From Pseudoips prasinana (lineage: Eukaryota; Arthropoda; Insecta; Lepidoptera; Nolidae), in assembly GCA_951640165.1 (NCBI GenBank), contig OX621255.1, positions 6,758,001 to 6,822,000 on the forward strand: 64,000 nt of DNA, read 5' to 3'. The notes below the pieces were generated by a model. It had not been told where the DNA came from, did not search any database, and saw only the letters and a list, made by a program, of their open reading frames with translations. The stretch's first letter is position 1. Each line of letters opens with the position of its first letter. A program made the position numbers and the translations under genes. Positions 19,877-30,672 of the stretch are shown in pieces.

Positions 19877-21471
19877 TTAATTTTCCTCATTTGTTTTGCT
19901 ATTATAATCTTCTAATAGGTTTTCTGCCATTATACAGCGTTCTTCAATATCTTCTGGTTGGATATCTAATGCAAAGAAATTTTCAAATCCCAAAAATGGT
20001 TTCTCATATCTTCGAATCAAATCATCATCGTCAACGCCAAAATTAGGATTAATAGCTTTCAAACCACCAACTATTCTTTTCTTTGGTATTAATCTATCTC
20101 TTTTGATCCTTCGATCAGCAGATAAATTATTATCGTCACTATTTTCTGGACTGTTGTGATATTTTTCTGTAGATTCATAGAAAGCATTCATAAGTATCTT
20201 GCTATTGCCATACTCGTAGGCCACAGTCGTCTCTATCACTTCTGTGGAATCTTCAACTTGTCTTTTATTTATACATTCTTCATCTTTTTGACTGCTCTGT
20301 GCTTGAGAGTTAATAACATCATCATAATTAACGTCTCTTTTGTTTTCTTCTTTCTCTTTATCGGAAGTTTCCGATTCCTCTGAATCTTCCATTAAATCAA
20401 TATTTCTATTATATAATGTAACATCATTTTTCTCTAGCATTTCAGGTCTCTCTTCTAAGGCATCCAAGAGGTACTCAAACAGAGTTGGTATGCTTCTAAA
20501 TATTTGCACGTATTCGTAATATGGTTGGGTTTCTTCGTTTATTTCTGAAAAAGTATTAGTGAAAGTGGTAGTTATTAGCATTATAGTGCACAAACAAGTG
20601 AACAAACACTGATTATGGGGACTAGTTCCCCACTTTTACCCTACACTCCTGTATGCCAGGATCAACAATAACACACAATGAAATGACACTGAGTGGTGAG
20701 GCCCAGGAATTGCTTCGGCGGTCTTAATTGGGCCCACTTTATTGTATACAGTGACCACCTGGCTGCTTACAATATTGGGGGACATCAGTCAGGTATTGCT
20801 GTCCCATTTCACATCTGTTTTACAGAGAGGAAAATTTGTATTCTAATCGGTTCTCCAATTAAGAAAAACGTTAATATGTTGCAGAAACGTATCTTGGTGG
20901 TAGAAACCTGTTCGTTTGTATATATACGCATATTTTAGATGCGCATATTTTACGCATATTTGTATGTTTTATATGTTGTACAAGGTGTAGGTAATATAAA
21001 CTTAACGCGCTTCATTTGTCTATGAAGCTAAACAACGTGTAGGAGTTACTTGTAAAATACATGAAAATAAAATTTACGTCCATACAGAAATGTCGATCAG
21101 CTAACGCGTTTAGTATTAGGAGTAAAAAATACACATGTTAATTCCCAGCGCGGGAGTGAAGCGTTTTTCCTGATTCGGTTGTTTTTTTGTAGTATTACCT
21201 ATTTCCTGATTTATGTTATATTTATGTAATTATTTAATGTATATATTTATTTAATATCAAAGTAGTTTTCTTACATTTCTTCAGTTTCTTGGATATTTCT
21301 GTATAATTGCCTATCGGCTTTATTTTTTTTAAAGTTCAATGACGGTGAGTATAGAAGCTAAGATAATGACGGATGCTTGCAAAACCTGGTTTTCTTACCT
21401 TCACTAAATGTATCACGACAAATAAAAGTTAACAACACCACTATAAACGACAGTCGATAGACTTTGCCCAT
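19877..21471 (-). CDS. Secreted acidic protein with dibasic sites
   Basis: Exon 1 is 21471-21399, a signal peptide (MGKVYRLSFIVVLLTFICRD) ending GAAG|GTAAGA in phase 1. Exon 2 is 20544-19877, entered at tttttcag|AAATAAACG. Joined in phase they give about 246 residues. The mature chain is strongly acidic (LMEDSEESETSDKEKEENK, SPENSDDN) with basic pairs at NKRDV, INKRQ, RIKRD, KKRIV and LIRRY. 'KKRIVGG' resembles a trypsin-type activation site, but no protease domain follows. A pattern of acidic spacers and dibasic sites would suit a processed precursor, yet no repeated peptide or Gly-Lys-Arg amidation signal is seen. The single-exon reading with a non-ATG start at 20605 is worse than this spliced model. 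It is convergent with the gustatory receptor. Function unknown. Confidence 0.6.
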
Positions 21472-21890
21472 AATTTAAAAATCCAAAATTAATAAAATAA
21501 TTTTATTAAATTTTACTTCAGTACAACTCTCAAGGACTGTCGCACAAAAAGTGGTGCTCAATACTCAAATTTAGCAGAATAATTTTTACAGATAAAGCAC
21601 TCGCAAATAGCTACTTTAATATTCAACACGACATCCATGAGTTCTTCATAATCGTTGAATTTTTAATGGTAATGAGTCAAAACTGTCACTTAACTTTGCG
21701 AAGACGAATGGCACACTCAATGCAAAGATAACTTACGTTGTACATGCTCAAATAAGTAAGTAGGCTTCTGCCCTATATTACAAACACTTGAAAGTTAGTA
21801 ATTACAATACCTATCTGCCCCTTACTAAAGGTTAAAATAGCTTTCGATGGATCTATTGATGATTTTTCATCATTTTCTAGAGGTTTAAGT
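21472..21890. other. Upstream region of the 19877-21471 gene
   Basis: The probable promoter side of the minus-strand gene. No TATA box or known repeat was identified. Confidence 0.3.
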
Positions 21891-21899
21891 TCCACTACC

Positions 21900-22315
21900 A
21901 AAAACAGACCCTTTTTAGGGTTCCGTAGCCAAATGGCAAAAAACGGAACCCTTATAGATTCGTCATGTCTGTCTGTCTGTCTGTCTGTCCGTCCATATGT
22001 CACAGCCACTTTTTTCCGAAACTATAAGAGCTGTACTGTTGAAACTTGGTGAGTAGATGTATTCTGTGAACCGCATTAAGATTTTAGAGAACTACACAAA
22101 AATAGAAAAAGAACAATAATTTTGGGGGGTCGCCATACATAGAACTCAAACTCAAAAAATTTTTTTCATCGTACCCATACATGTGGGTCTATACATAGGT
22201 CTTCAAAAATCATATTGAGGTTTCTAATATAATTTTTTTTCTAAACTGAATAGTTTGCGCGAGAGACACTTCCAAAGTGGTAAAAAGAGTGTCCCCCCCC
22301 CCCCCTGTCCTACTG
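21900..22315. repeat. 'GGGTTCCGTA' dispersed repeat
   Basis: It starts with a small hairpin, agggttccgtagcc...aacggaaccct, followed by (GTCT)n and 'aaactataagagctgtactg'. It ends near a run of about 14 C (22291-22304). This kind of repeat is abundant in moth genomes (memory); mechanism not assigned. Confidence 0.7.
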
Positions 22316-23180
22316 AACTAATTATACTGTGGGGAAACAAGTCAAAAGTAAATATTTATTATGCATTTCTGGTTGCACCGTCACCTGTGTTACTCTGAAA
22401 ATCACTTATGAAAAATTGATGGACTGCTCTTTCGAATGTTAAATTGCGAGTATGGAAATTATGTGATTGAGATAAAGAAAATATAATTATTTATAAGCAT
22501 AGATTTTTATTTTTGATTTCTCAAATTTATAAAAAAATATGTGTCCTAAACCTATTTGCTTAAATAATTTATTACTTTTGATTATCTATAATATCAAAAT
22601 GTTTTAGTGTTATTTTACTAGTAATAGTACTTTACTCGTATTAGCATTCTTTGAAAATTTAATATTTACACCTACAAATATTTCTTATATCATTTCTATG
22701 ACAGTTAACTCTCCGTGGACCTTAGCCCCCGTTTTATCTTTCTCTCTTCCAACACCGCCTCTCGAACAATGAGTCGAATTCACGTTGCCACCCGGCACAT
22801 CACAACGTCGTACATAAATGTAGTACTTTATCAACGAATATTAAAAAAGAAAGTAAAGCTGTATGACAAAAGTTTCTAAAATATGAAGAGGCTGTTAAAA
22901 CGCATTTCTTTTGCCACACACCAATGCTTCGCGCCCATATAAGCTTATAAATACAATGGACGGTAAATAGTAAAAAAGAGTTTTAAAAAATGGCGAAATA
23001 GAAAAGTATATTAGCCATTTGACAAACTTATACCTAATTATAAAATGCGCTACATATAACTTAATAATTTATCCTGATAATGATATGCTTACGTATAGTA
23101 TTATTATCATAAATTTCAATTAATGAATTCCAAAAATTCACCAGTCCATAAGAGATTAAAATTACATTATTCAATGACTA
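22316..23180. other. Intergenic, nothing recognised
   Basis: AT-rich, without long frames, repeats or RNA genes that I can identify. Confidence 0.35.
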
Positions 23181-23186
23181 CTTATT

Positions 23187-23375
23187 CTAGTTATATAAGA
23201 TACGACAACACTTATTTAACGTGCATGTGTTCATTTGACCCGAGGCAATATCTACTTTCAAACGGGCAACAGCGTATCTCTGAGTAGTCTGACCATAATA
23301 CATACTGCTATCGCCAACGTGTCTGCCAAGCGAGCGGGGCGATTTTTGCATATCCCACCAACATTCCCTTGACAT
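23187..23375 (-). CDS. Unassigned 62-codon frame
   Basis: The minus-strand frame (MSRECWWDMQKSPRSLGRHV then GDSSMYYGQTTQRYAVARLK) has clearly higher GC than its surroundings, which hints at present or former coding. No domain recognised. It abuts the T-run of the next repeat, so it could be part of a retroposed copy or a transposon frame. Host gene status doubtful. Confidence 0.2.
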   Translation of the reverse strand: MSRECWWDMQKSPRSLGRHVGDSSMYYGQTTQRYAVARLKVDIASGQMNTCTLNKCCRILYN

Positions 23376-23560
23376 TTTTTTTTATTCTGAATGGGTTTGC
23401 GCTTGACCACGATCTCACGTGATGGTAAGTGAAGATGTGGTCGAAGATTGACTGCGCATACCCATAAGATGTCTGTTCACTCTAGCCTTTAATAAACCCA
23501 TGTTGTACGAGAGGAAACACGTCGGGAGGGTGTTCCACTGCTTAGCCGATTTTAAATCCT
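23366..23560 (-). repeat. Retroposon-like dispersed repeat
   Basis: A T-run (23367-23376) followed by 'ttgaccacgatctcacgtga', 'tggtaagtgaagatgtggtc' and 'gtcgggagggtgttccactg'. This is a sequence type common in Lepidoptera (memory); no second copy is in this window. Confidence 0.45.
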
Positions 23561-24120
23561 GACTCGAATTTCTCATTGATACTGTAGGTACTAGTTACTT
23601 ACGGCTAAGCTGGCAACTCTGAACCATTATATTATTACTGTATTTATAATTTATAATCTTAATATTTTCTGGAAGAATAAGATTCCAGGGGCGTAGAAAT
23701 AGTGTATAGGATCTTATACTAAGTATACTACATTTCCATTTGACGTAATTTCAATGTCACCGAACTTCGCGTTGAATATTTTTTATGTGTAGGATTATTT
23801 CATGATGATTTAATCAGATATTATGTATTCGCCTAGGAAATGAAAGAATATATGTATTTTGATATCAACAGCATAGCAACGTGGTTTGACATAATATTTA
23901 TATAGAACATAATCAATGTTTTATCGAAAATGCAAACTAGCCCTACTTGTTTTTATTACAGCTGAAAAATTTTAAATGAAAAATTTTTTTGGCATCATGA
24001 TACCAAATTAAATTTGTTTGACAGCCAGGAAGAAATCATGTAGCAAATATAAAATCATACGTTGGAATTATAGTCGTGTTAACAGTAAAATAAATAGAAT
24101 AAAGAACACAAATAAACACA
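23561..24120. other. Intergenic, nothing recognised
   Basis: No gene or repeat I can support. Confidence 0.3.
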
Positions 24121-24122
24121 AT

Positions 24123-24180
24123 GCACGTGTGGCGCAGCAATTGAGACAGTCGCCTCGCTCCTTCGTGTCACGGGCTCAGG
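24123..24180 (+). repeat. SINE-E head fragment
   Basis: 'gcacgtgtggcgcagcaatt' and 'cgcctcgctcc' match the head of the 16189-16350 SINE; the rest is missing. Confidence 0.6.
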
Positions 24181-25035
24181 TGCATACAAAAACTTGAAAA
24201 ATCCAGTTGATAAACATTTTTGCAGAATATTAAACGACAATCTTACTTAACTTACTTCTTCTTGAAAATTGTGCGACAAGTTTTTCTAACACCTGCCGTT
24301 TATAAACAGTAATAAGTCAAGATATCATCATCAGAATATTAATACGTGAAGCGAAAAACTTTGTACCCCTTTTTACGAAAATTGCGCGGTCAGACAAGTA
24401 TAAAATTTGGAACAGTAAAAGTTCATGTGGTGCAGAAAACTAATATTTGTATATAATAGGCGTTAGAAGTAAATTGCATAAATAAAAAGAAACTTACTCA
24501 TACTACCATGCTTTTGACACATTGACAGAATGAAAAGAGACTAAACTGAGTGTCAAAACTGACTACAGATTAATATTATTTATCTTTATTGTCTATATAT
24601 AGTCTTTGACAATAGAACCTGCCTGAATTTCGAACAAATGCGATTTCTAGTTAGTTTAAATTTTAAATTACGCAATGCTTTTTCATTAATACTCTACCCT
24701 TATCAAAAGTCTCCGCATGCAGTCTGTTTCACACTTCGATGGTAGTTGGTGGAAGCAGCTCCGGGAAGACAGTGATCTGTTTAAGACACAGTCGCTGTGC
24801 CGCTAGGCAGGTTTATGGTCGTAGCACACATATCAAAATGGAAAGGGATGCATTTGTTTGATTATGGTTGTTTATTCTTTTGTAATGTAATTACGTGATA
24901 TATCTACGTATATTGAATATGTAAAGTCGTTCGTCTTTGTTTTTAGGCGATTGTTATTGGTCTTGCACCTTTCGCATGCCTTATGGTAAAATATGGCTGA
25001 ACTGTATAATGTATAACACCATGTATTGTACCCAT
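24181..25035. other. Intergenic, nothing recognised
   Basis: AT-rich; only the retroposon tail that follows it is identifiable. Confidence 0.3.
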
Positions 25036-25040
25036 ATTTG

Positions 25041-25074
25041 CGAAATAAAATATCTTATCTTATCTTATCTTATC
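25041..25074 (+). repeat. (CTTAT)n retroposon-type tail
   Basis: AATAAAATAT followed by four CTTAT units, the look of a LINE 3' terminus. The body upstream was not identified. Confidence 0.5.
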
Positions 25075-25075
25075 G

Positions 25076-25530
25076 TCACCGCCTCGCCTTTCTCCTCGGC
25101 GTCAAACAGTCCTCCACTTTACGTAACGTAACGTAAGCGGATCTGAAGCTCCGCCCCGTCGACTCGGCTACAGATAGGCGACGCCGCGCTAACGGCTCGC
25201 CGACCGCTGGTTGACGGCTAGACGTTGTTAGTTCAAACATTTTTTTATTCGTATTTTGGTTTAAAATAAAATGAATAACACTTTTTTTACGAGTGTAATG
25301 CGCGAACGTTCGCAAAGGCTAACTTCCAGGTCGCCTCTCTCGTGAATCGTACAGCACGTGCGGGAACGCAGACCGTGCGGGCGGAGAGTGGACGAAGATA
25401 TGTAAGCTAGCGTACGGAGAGCCGTAAGCGAGGGTACGGAAAGCCGACAGCAAGTCGACCGCGCACTGCACCGCGCGCCGCGGTTCGTGAGCTTGCCCGA
25501 GGCGATGCGATTACGTTACGATTCCGATTA
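25076..25530. other. CpG-rich islet
   Basis: A 450-bp stretch very rich in CG dinucleotides (cgacgccgcgctaacggctc, ccgcgcgccgcggttcgtga) inside AT-rich DNA. No convincing frame. It could be a promoter or 5' leader of a gene running out of view, a regulatory element, or part of an unknown repeat. No TATA box or splice donor that I would trust. Confidence 0.4.
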
Positions 25531-25599
25531 GTGTGCGTTGCGTTTGCAAGGAGTTTCATACAAATAATACTGAACGGCTCGAGTTGATACGGTGACGAT

Positions 25600-25712
25600 C
25601 CCTTTCCGTTTTGATATGTGTGCTACGACCCTTAGTCGGTGCGAATCCCACATACCCACCCGTAGACACTTTTTGCGGGTGGCACGCGTAGGCATTCCCC
25701 CTGATGTATCAA
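25600..25712 (-). repeat. Dispersed repeat family C, fragment
   Basis: 'cccacccgtagacacttttt' and 'gtaggcattccccctg' match the 260-450 copy. Followed by an A-run. Confidence 0.55.
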
Positions 25713-25719
25713 AAAAAAA

Positions 25720-25960
25720 CAATTCACATTGACTTTAAAAAAGCGCTTGTAAATAGTCGGAGCATAGTATTACAATTCAAGTATAGATAATAGTCGGAAC
25801 ATGAATAGTATTACAATTTAAGTATAGATATCTAATTCTATGTACAAGTAGATTATTCGATCATGACTTATATTTGATCAAGTAGAATAAACACGTAATT
25901 TAAGATAATAATGCTTTAGTTAAATAGGTATTTAATAATTATTTACATTTATTGTTTTAC
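25720..25960 (-). repeat. Repeat family G, 3' fragment
   Basis: 'gactttaaaaaagcgcttgt' and 'aaatagtcgga' match the 3' region of the family G copies at 40485, 44455 and 56190. Confidence 0.5.
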
Positions 25961-26215
25961 ATAATTCTCTAGCATACATACGAGGGTTTTAGAACTCATA
26001 CTCACGACGACAGCAATAAATACATATTACTTTATTTATTCAAGTATGTGACTGAAAATGATCTATGAGTACCACCGTTTACTCGTAGCGAAGATTTAAC
26101 GTTTCAACACATGCTGCTCGAAGTAAACAACTCGGGAATTACTGGCCGCTATTCCTCGTAAATGTTTTCGTGTCAGTGCAGAGATTTTGTTTAAGTACAA
26201 AATATATATAAAGAG
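25961..26215. other. Intergenic, nothing recognised
   Basis: No supported feature. Confidence 0.3.
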
Positions 26216-26217
26216 TT

Positions 26218-26580
26218 TGTCTGCCTCGTTGGTCTAGCGGTAGCGTGTTCAACCGTAGAAAATGAGGTCCTGGGTGCAAATCCCGGGTCGGCCCAAAAAG
26301 TGACTTTGGGAGCATTCCGTGAAAAGAAATTTCTCATTTCGGTATTACACCCCCGTGCCTCGGATAGCACGTAGGTAAAGCCGTCGGTCCTGTACCTGAA
26401 CTCTTTCCGGTCGTGTCGATAGGCGTCCCATCTGATCATGAGAGTGATGGAATAGAAAGTGCCCCTGTGTTCGCGCACACACTTGTGCACTATAATATGT
26501 CTTGCGCAATTGGCTAATCTCCATTGACAATGGCCGCCGTGGCTGAAATTCGACCGGGAAGACATCATATAATGAGTTAA
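26218..26580 (+). repeat. SINE-B (tRNA-derived), full-length
   Basis: tRNA-like head with box A-like TTGGTCTAGCGGTAGCG and box B-like GGGTGCAAATCC, then the body 'ccccgtgcctcggatagcac', 'cacacttgtgcactataata' and end 'ggccgccgtggctgaaattc'. Other copies are at 27958, 30240, 47115, 49485 (-) and 61362. Confidence 0.85.
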
Positions 26581-26715
26581 GTGGTAACGTAGGCAGATAT
26601 AATCGCCCCATCTCATCGGGGGACGTAGAAGTCATCGCGAGGGAGTACCTACCAGAGAAAGGTCAGCTGCGACTCTATGTTCAGTATTACCATTTTACTG
26701 CGACAACTAATAAGT

Positions 26716-26975
26716 GACTGCCCTGGTCTAGTGGTTAGTGACCGTAACTGCTATGCTAGAGGACGTGGGTTCAATTCCCACCCAGTACAAGTCTTAATTT
26801 GACGAGCACGATCATTTGTCCTGTTTATGGGTGTTATTTATATATAATGTGTATGTATTTAGAAATATATTATACGTCTGCTTAACCGTTGTCTGGTCGC
26901 CATAGTAAAGACTCTGCCTAGGTTGGGATCAGATAGCAGTGTGTTAGTTGGCCCAAGATATTTATTTATTTACTA
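26716..26975 (+). repeat. SINE-D (tRNA-derived)
   Basis: Head GACTGCCCTGGTCTAGTGG, box B-like GGGTTCAATTCC, tail 'tgggatcagatagcagtgtg'. A second copy lies at 42215-42760. The head is tRNA-like, but the long tail and diverged stems make it a SINE and not a tRNA gene. Confidence 0.75.
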
Positions 26976-27509
26976 ATCGGTATGCAAGTTTGCCGATTTT
27001 AGCATATATCTTTCATGAGAAGGAGCTTTTGTCCAGCGGTGGACGTATTTCTACTGATATGATGATAAACATATTAATTATAATTTATGTTTCGGCGGCC
27101 AACCTTAACGGAGACTAGACACCAACGGAATATATATTAAAGGGTATTGGAGAGTGAGAGCAAACACAAATTCATTTTATATCCTTCACTTTCATTCTGT
27201 GTTTATTAAAAGATAAATTATTTTAACTTGAAGACAACGCCGACCATTATAAAAGCCTATAAACTCTTAATCGGTAATAGCGTATGTTTTAGCGCTTATT
27301 ACGACATAATAGGGTTTAAAATGTGGTGGAAAATTTCATATCTACTATTATCCTCTTACCTACGGGTTAATTTGGAACTTGTGAAGATGATAATCTCGCT
27401 CGCGTATTAAATGTTTTAGATAATTGTATTACCTATCCATAAACAAAAATCAATTGTCACATGTATGAACGAACGTCACTTGAGAGTGACTTGACAAATT
27501 TTGATAGTA
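26976..27509. other. Intergenic, nothing recognised
   Basis: Short overlapping frames only. Confidence 0.3.
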
Positions 27510-27748
27510 ATAATAATATCCTGGCACATTATTCATACACGGCCATCTGATCCCAAATCAATCAGAGCTTGTACTATTGAAACCAAATAACTGATATACT
27601 ACTTTTCTAAATACATACTTATATACATAATGACACCCAGACTCAGCACAAACAGACGTCTTCATGCACACAAATATCTGTCCCGGGCGGGAATCGAACC
27701 CACGACCTGCGGCGTGAATGGCAAATTTCAACCAACCACGCCAACTAC
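27510..27748 (-). repeat. SINE-A, copy 3
   Basis: Complement of the SINE-A tail (ggccatctgatcccaaat) through box B (gggaatcgaacccacgacct) to the head. Confidence 0.85.
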
Positions 27749-27957
27749 TACAGAAAAAGAGCAAATAATATATAATATAAGGGTTGAATTCGAATGTCGG
27801 TAACAACTGTTATATTAGTACTGCGCCTAACTGGTTCTCCATATTGTGTTGTTACCTCCAATGTCAATGCTATGAGACATTACACAGGCGTTTGCTCGTT
27901 CACATTTTAAGTTTTCAACATAAAATTGAAATCCCTCCTCTCTAAACTCTCTCTCTT

Positions 27958-28140
27958 TGACTGCCTCGTTGGCCTAACGTTAGTGTGTTCTCCCGCAGAG
28001 AACGAGGTCCTGGGTTCAAATGCTGGGTTGGGCCCAAAGTGATTGTGGGACTTCTCTGTAATAAGAAAATAAGAAAATATTGTCGTGGCAGTTGGCGGTA
28101 TCTTACCCGTGCCTCGGAGAACAGGTAAAACCGTCGCACG
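27958..28140 (+). repeat. SINE-B, 3'-truncated copy
   Basis: Head TGCCTCGTTGGCCTAACG and 'gaacgaggtcctgggttcaa', stopping after 'cgtgcctcggagaacag'. Confidence 0.8.
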
Positions 28141-28780
28141 GAGGGGCAATTCTACGAATTAGGCGGCCAAAAATACAATTCCTAAAATTTGTCTCAGGTA
28201 AAAAAAAACGAGTTCCTACAACTGGTAAATAACCGTAGAACAATGGGGGACCCAACCCATTTCCACAAACAGGGCGCGCGCCAAGGTGTACCAGTCTAAA
28301 CTTGATCATAGCTCTAACTGTTCGTATTGCTTTTAGACATTTCGTACAAAACTGTTATTTTAAAAATGAATATATTTTATTTGCAGTGTGTAATGGAGAA
28401 AACTTTGATGGATTCAACTATAGCGGGTAAGAGTTTATACATATTAATATGTCTTAAGCCAATGGTAAAAAAAATATTAGGTATAGGCAGATTACAAAAA
28501 CATGCTCATGATTGTTGTATTAAATTCATAGTCTTTTTAGTTAAAATGTTTTTTGTTGAACTTCAGGGTTCGTCCCATCGGTTTTGTCAATTGTAGTATA
28601 AAAAAGGGTATTTAAGCTAACTTAAAACGGTAAAATTTACCGTGATTTCCCGTGAAAACAAAGTTTTCAACATTAATTAATGATATAGTACAAATTCATC
28701 TAATTTGCAATTTTTTATTATAATTTTTTTAGCGAGTTCTCTTTTTGTTCCAGAAGCTAGGGGGTGCTTCAGGGGTACGA
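28141..28780. other. Flank of the decayed transposase
   Basis: No domain recognised. A short palindrome, cggtaaaatttaccg, occurs near 28627. Confidence 0.3.
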
Positions 28781-28784
28781 GTAG

Positions 28785-30090
28785 TAACGCGTAGATACCT
28801 TTTTAAGAAAATGCAGGAACAAGACTTGCATAATTTAGACGAAAAGTTGAATTATCCCGAGAGACTATTGTGAGGAACAAAAGAAGGAAGTGAAGCATAA
28901 ATTCTCCTACTTGAAGTCTCAATTTAAGAAAAAGTGGGAGAAAGCTCATAAAAACAACAGCTTTTCCTTCAAAAGAATGATAAGTGGTTACAAGGAACAT
29001 TCGAAATACCGAGGGTTAAAGGCGTTCTTCGGGTCGACCAACAAAGTCATTTTAGAATCATGTGAAAGGAGTAAGCGCAGAAAAACACGTGAAGTTCGCA
29101 GTGTTGTTGATAAAGAATGGTTAATATATGCTGCGCAGACAAGCCTTCAACGTTCGGGAGAGAGAATTGCATCCAATATTCTAAAATACATTACCAAATC
29201 TCCACAGCTCAAGCATATCAAAAAGGATACAAAATAACCAAGCAGTATGAAAAACAATCACAACTAGATCCACTATTAACCGCCCTTTCAATTGTGGAAG
29301 CTGACCTTTCAATGCGACATATGAAATAATAAGAAACAGCAACAAGAAGTTTTATCCGAGCTACAAATTGTTACAGCAAGCTAAAAAGACTTGTTATCCG
29401 GAGAAAGATGCCTATCGGATAACCGAAACATGTACTGAAATTATCCTGCAGGATCTAATGGACCATATAGCTAAACGCTTGGCAACATATTTAGAGGACG
29501 TACTAAAACACTTAAGTACAGAAGAGCGTCAATCGTTGACCCTAATATCAAAATGGGGATGTAATGGATCTCAACAATCACAATTCAAACAAAAAATGCA
29601 AGATAGAGACGCGAGTGACAGTAACATTTTCAAAAGTTGCTTTGTTCCGCTACAGTTACTATGTGGGTCAAACAAAAAAGTGATTTCGCAAAATCCAACT
29701 CCTTCTTCGCCACGATTCTGTCGACCAATAAGGATCCAATTTATCAAAGAAACAGTGGATATCACTAAGTCTGAAATCGCAAATGTCGAAGAGGCCATAA
29801 ATGCTTTGAAACCCAGTGAATTCGCACTGAGCGAAAGTTTATTAAGTACAAAACACGTTATGACTCTGACTATGGTTGATGCAAAAGTGTGTAACGCTGC
29901 AACTTCGACGACTTCAACCATGAAATGTTGTGGTGCAACATCAAAAGAATTGAATGACCACAACATAAGCAAACTGTCGACATCAACGCAATATAGTTTG
30001 GCCTATCTGTGTTGCATGCTAGGATTTGGGTTTTCGAAAGAAGATTATAATCTGGTGAAGAGAGATGGGACTCCTCATCGTAAAATATAA
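28785..30090 (+). pseudogene. Decayed RAG1/Transib-like transposase
   Basis: Several plus-strand frames read in order as one protein. 28890-29237 has SSERSKRRKT-type sequence (SCERSKRRKTREVRSVVDKE) and IYAAQTSLQRSGER. 29368-30090 has LISKWGCNGSQQSQFKQK, SCFVPLQLLCGSNKKVI, PTPSSPRFCRPIRIQFIKET and TMVDAKVCNAATSTTSTMKC then CGATSKELN. From memory these are the landmarks of a transposase family related to Transib/RAG1 ('WGCDGS', 'RFCRPI', 'D.KV.NA...S..C..CG.....N'). If so, the expected catalytic Asp in 'GCDGS' is Asn here. Stops and frame breaks occur near 28884 and 29237, one Cys of the zinc pair may be lost, and the C-terminal third is missing after 30090. Dead element. Confidence 0.55.
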
Positions 30091-30239
30091 AGTTTTGTTT
30101 TATTTTTTCAATAAACCGTAATTTTCTCAGCAACAATTGTGTTTTACTTGAATATATGTTCACCAAAAGCTTTATAGTTAAAATTAAATAATAATAAACT
30201 ATTTAGAATACATAAAACAAAGAAAATAATTTTGACCGC

Positions 30240-30465
30240 CTAATTTGAATAAATGCCCCACCGTGCGTCGGCCCTTACCTGATCTCTTTCCGCTCATGTC
30301 ACTACGCGTACCATCGGATCAGGGGAGCGATGGCATAGAAAGGGCTCCTGTGTTTGCGACAACACTAATTGTGCACTATAATATGGCCCGCGCATATGGC
30401 TAATCTCTATTGAGACTGCCGCCGTGGCCGAAATTCAGCTATGTGGACATTATGGAGTACGTTAA
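30240..30465 (+). repeat. SINE-B, 5'-truncated copy
   Basis: From 'cgtgcgtcggcccttacctg' to 'gccgccgtggccgaaattca'. The tRNA head is absent. Confidence 0.75.
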
Positions 30466-30619
30466 TGGGAACCTTTAGTCAACGGCAGCTGTAACTGGAT
30501 TGATTAAAGGGACCTGTGAAAGCACACATTTTCGATAAATCATAATAATTCGTCAAAATAACGCAATCATTTTATAATTTGGGGTTAAACAATATTCGCT
30601 TCTGAAAGCTTTATCACAA

Positions 30620-30672
30620 ACTGTTTCGCGGGGTACTTTACAAACATATAATAGACGGACACAAATAACTAG
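30620..30672 (-). repeat. SINE-E end fragment
   Basis: 'tttcgcggggtactttacaa' and 'acatataata' match the end of the 16189-16350 SINE. It is fused directly to the minisatellite that follows. Confidence 0.6.

Noticed and set aside
20041..20110. Serine protease from the KKR-IVGG motif
   Set aside because: No His, Asp or GDSGG catalytic blocks follow; the chain is acidic and ends 80 residues later.
20156..20383. Plus-strand hydrophobic frame
   Set aside because: It is antisense to the acidic secreted-protein exon; Glu/Lys codons read backwards give Phe/Leu-rich frames.
19877..20605. Single-exon model starting at TTG 20605
   Set aside because: No ATG at the start. A spliced model with a signal-peptide exon at 21471-21399 joins in phase and explains the N-terminus better.
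26218..26290. tRNA gene from clear box A and box B
   Set aside because: The same head with a long common body occurs six times in the window; it is a SINE head with diverged stems. The same applies to 26716, 31788, 33944 and 61362.
26191..26635. Two overlapping minus-strand frames of 96-141 codons
   Set aside because: They lie wholly within SINE-B, and similar shadow frames occur in the other SINE-B copies.
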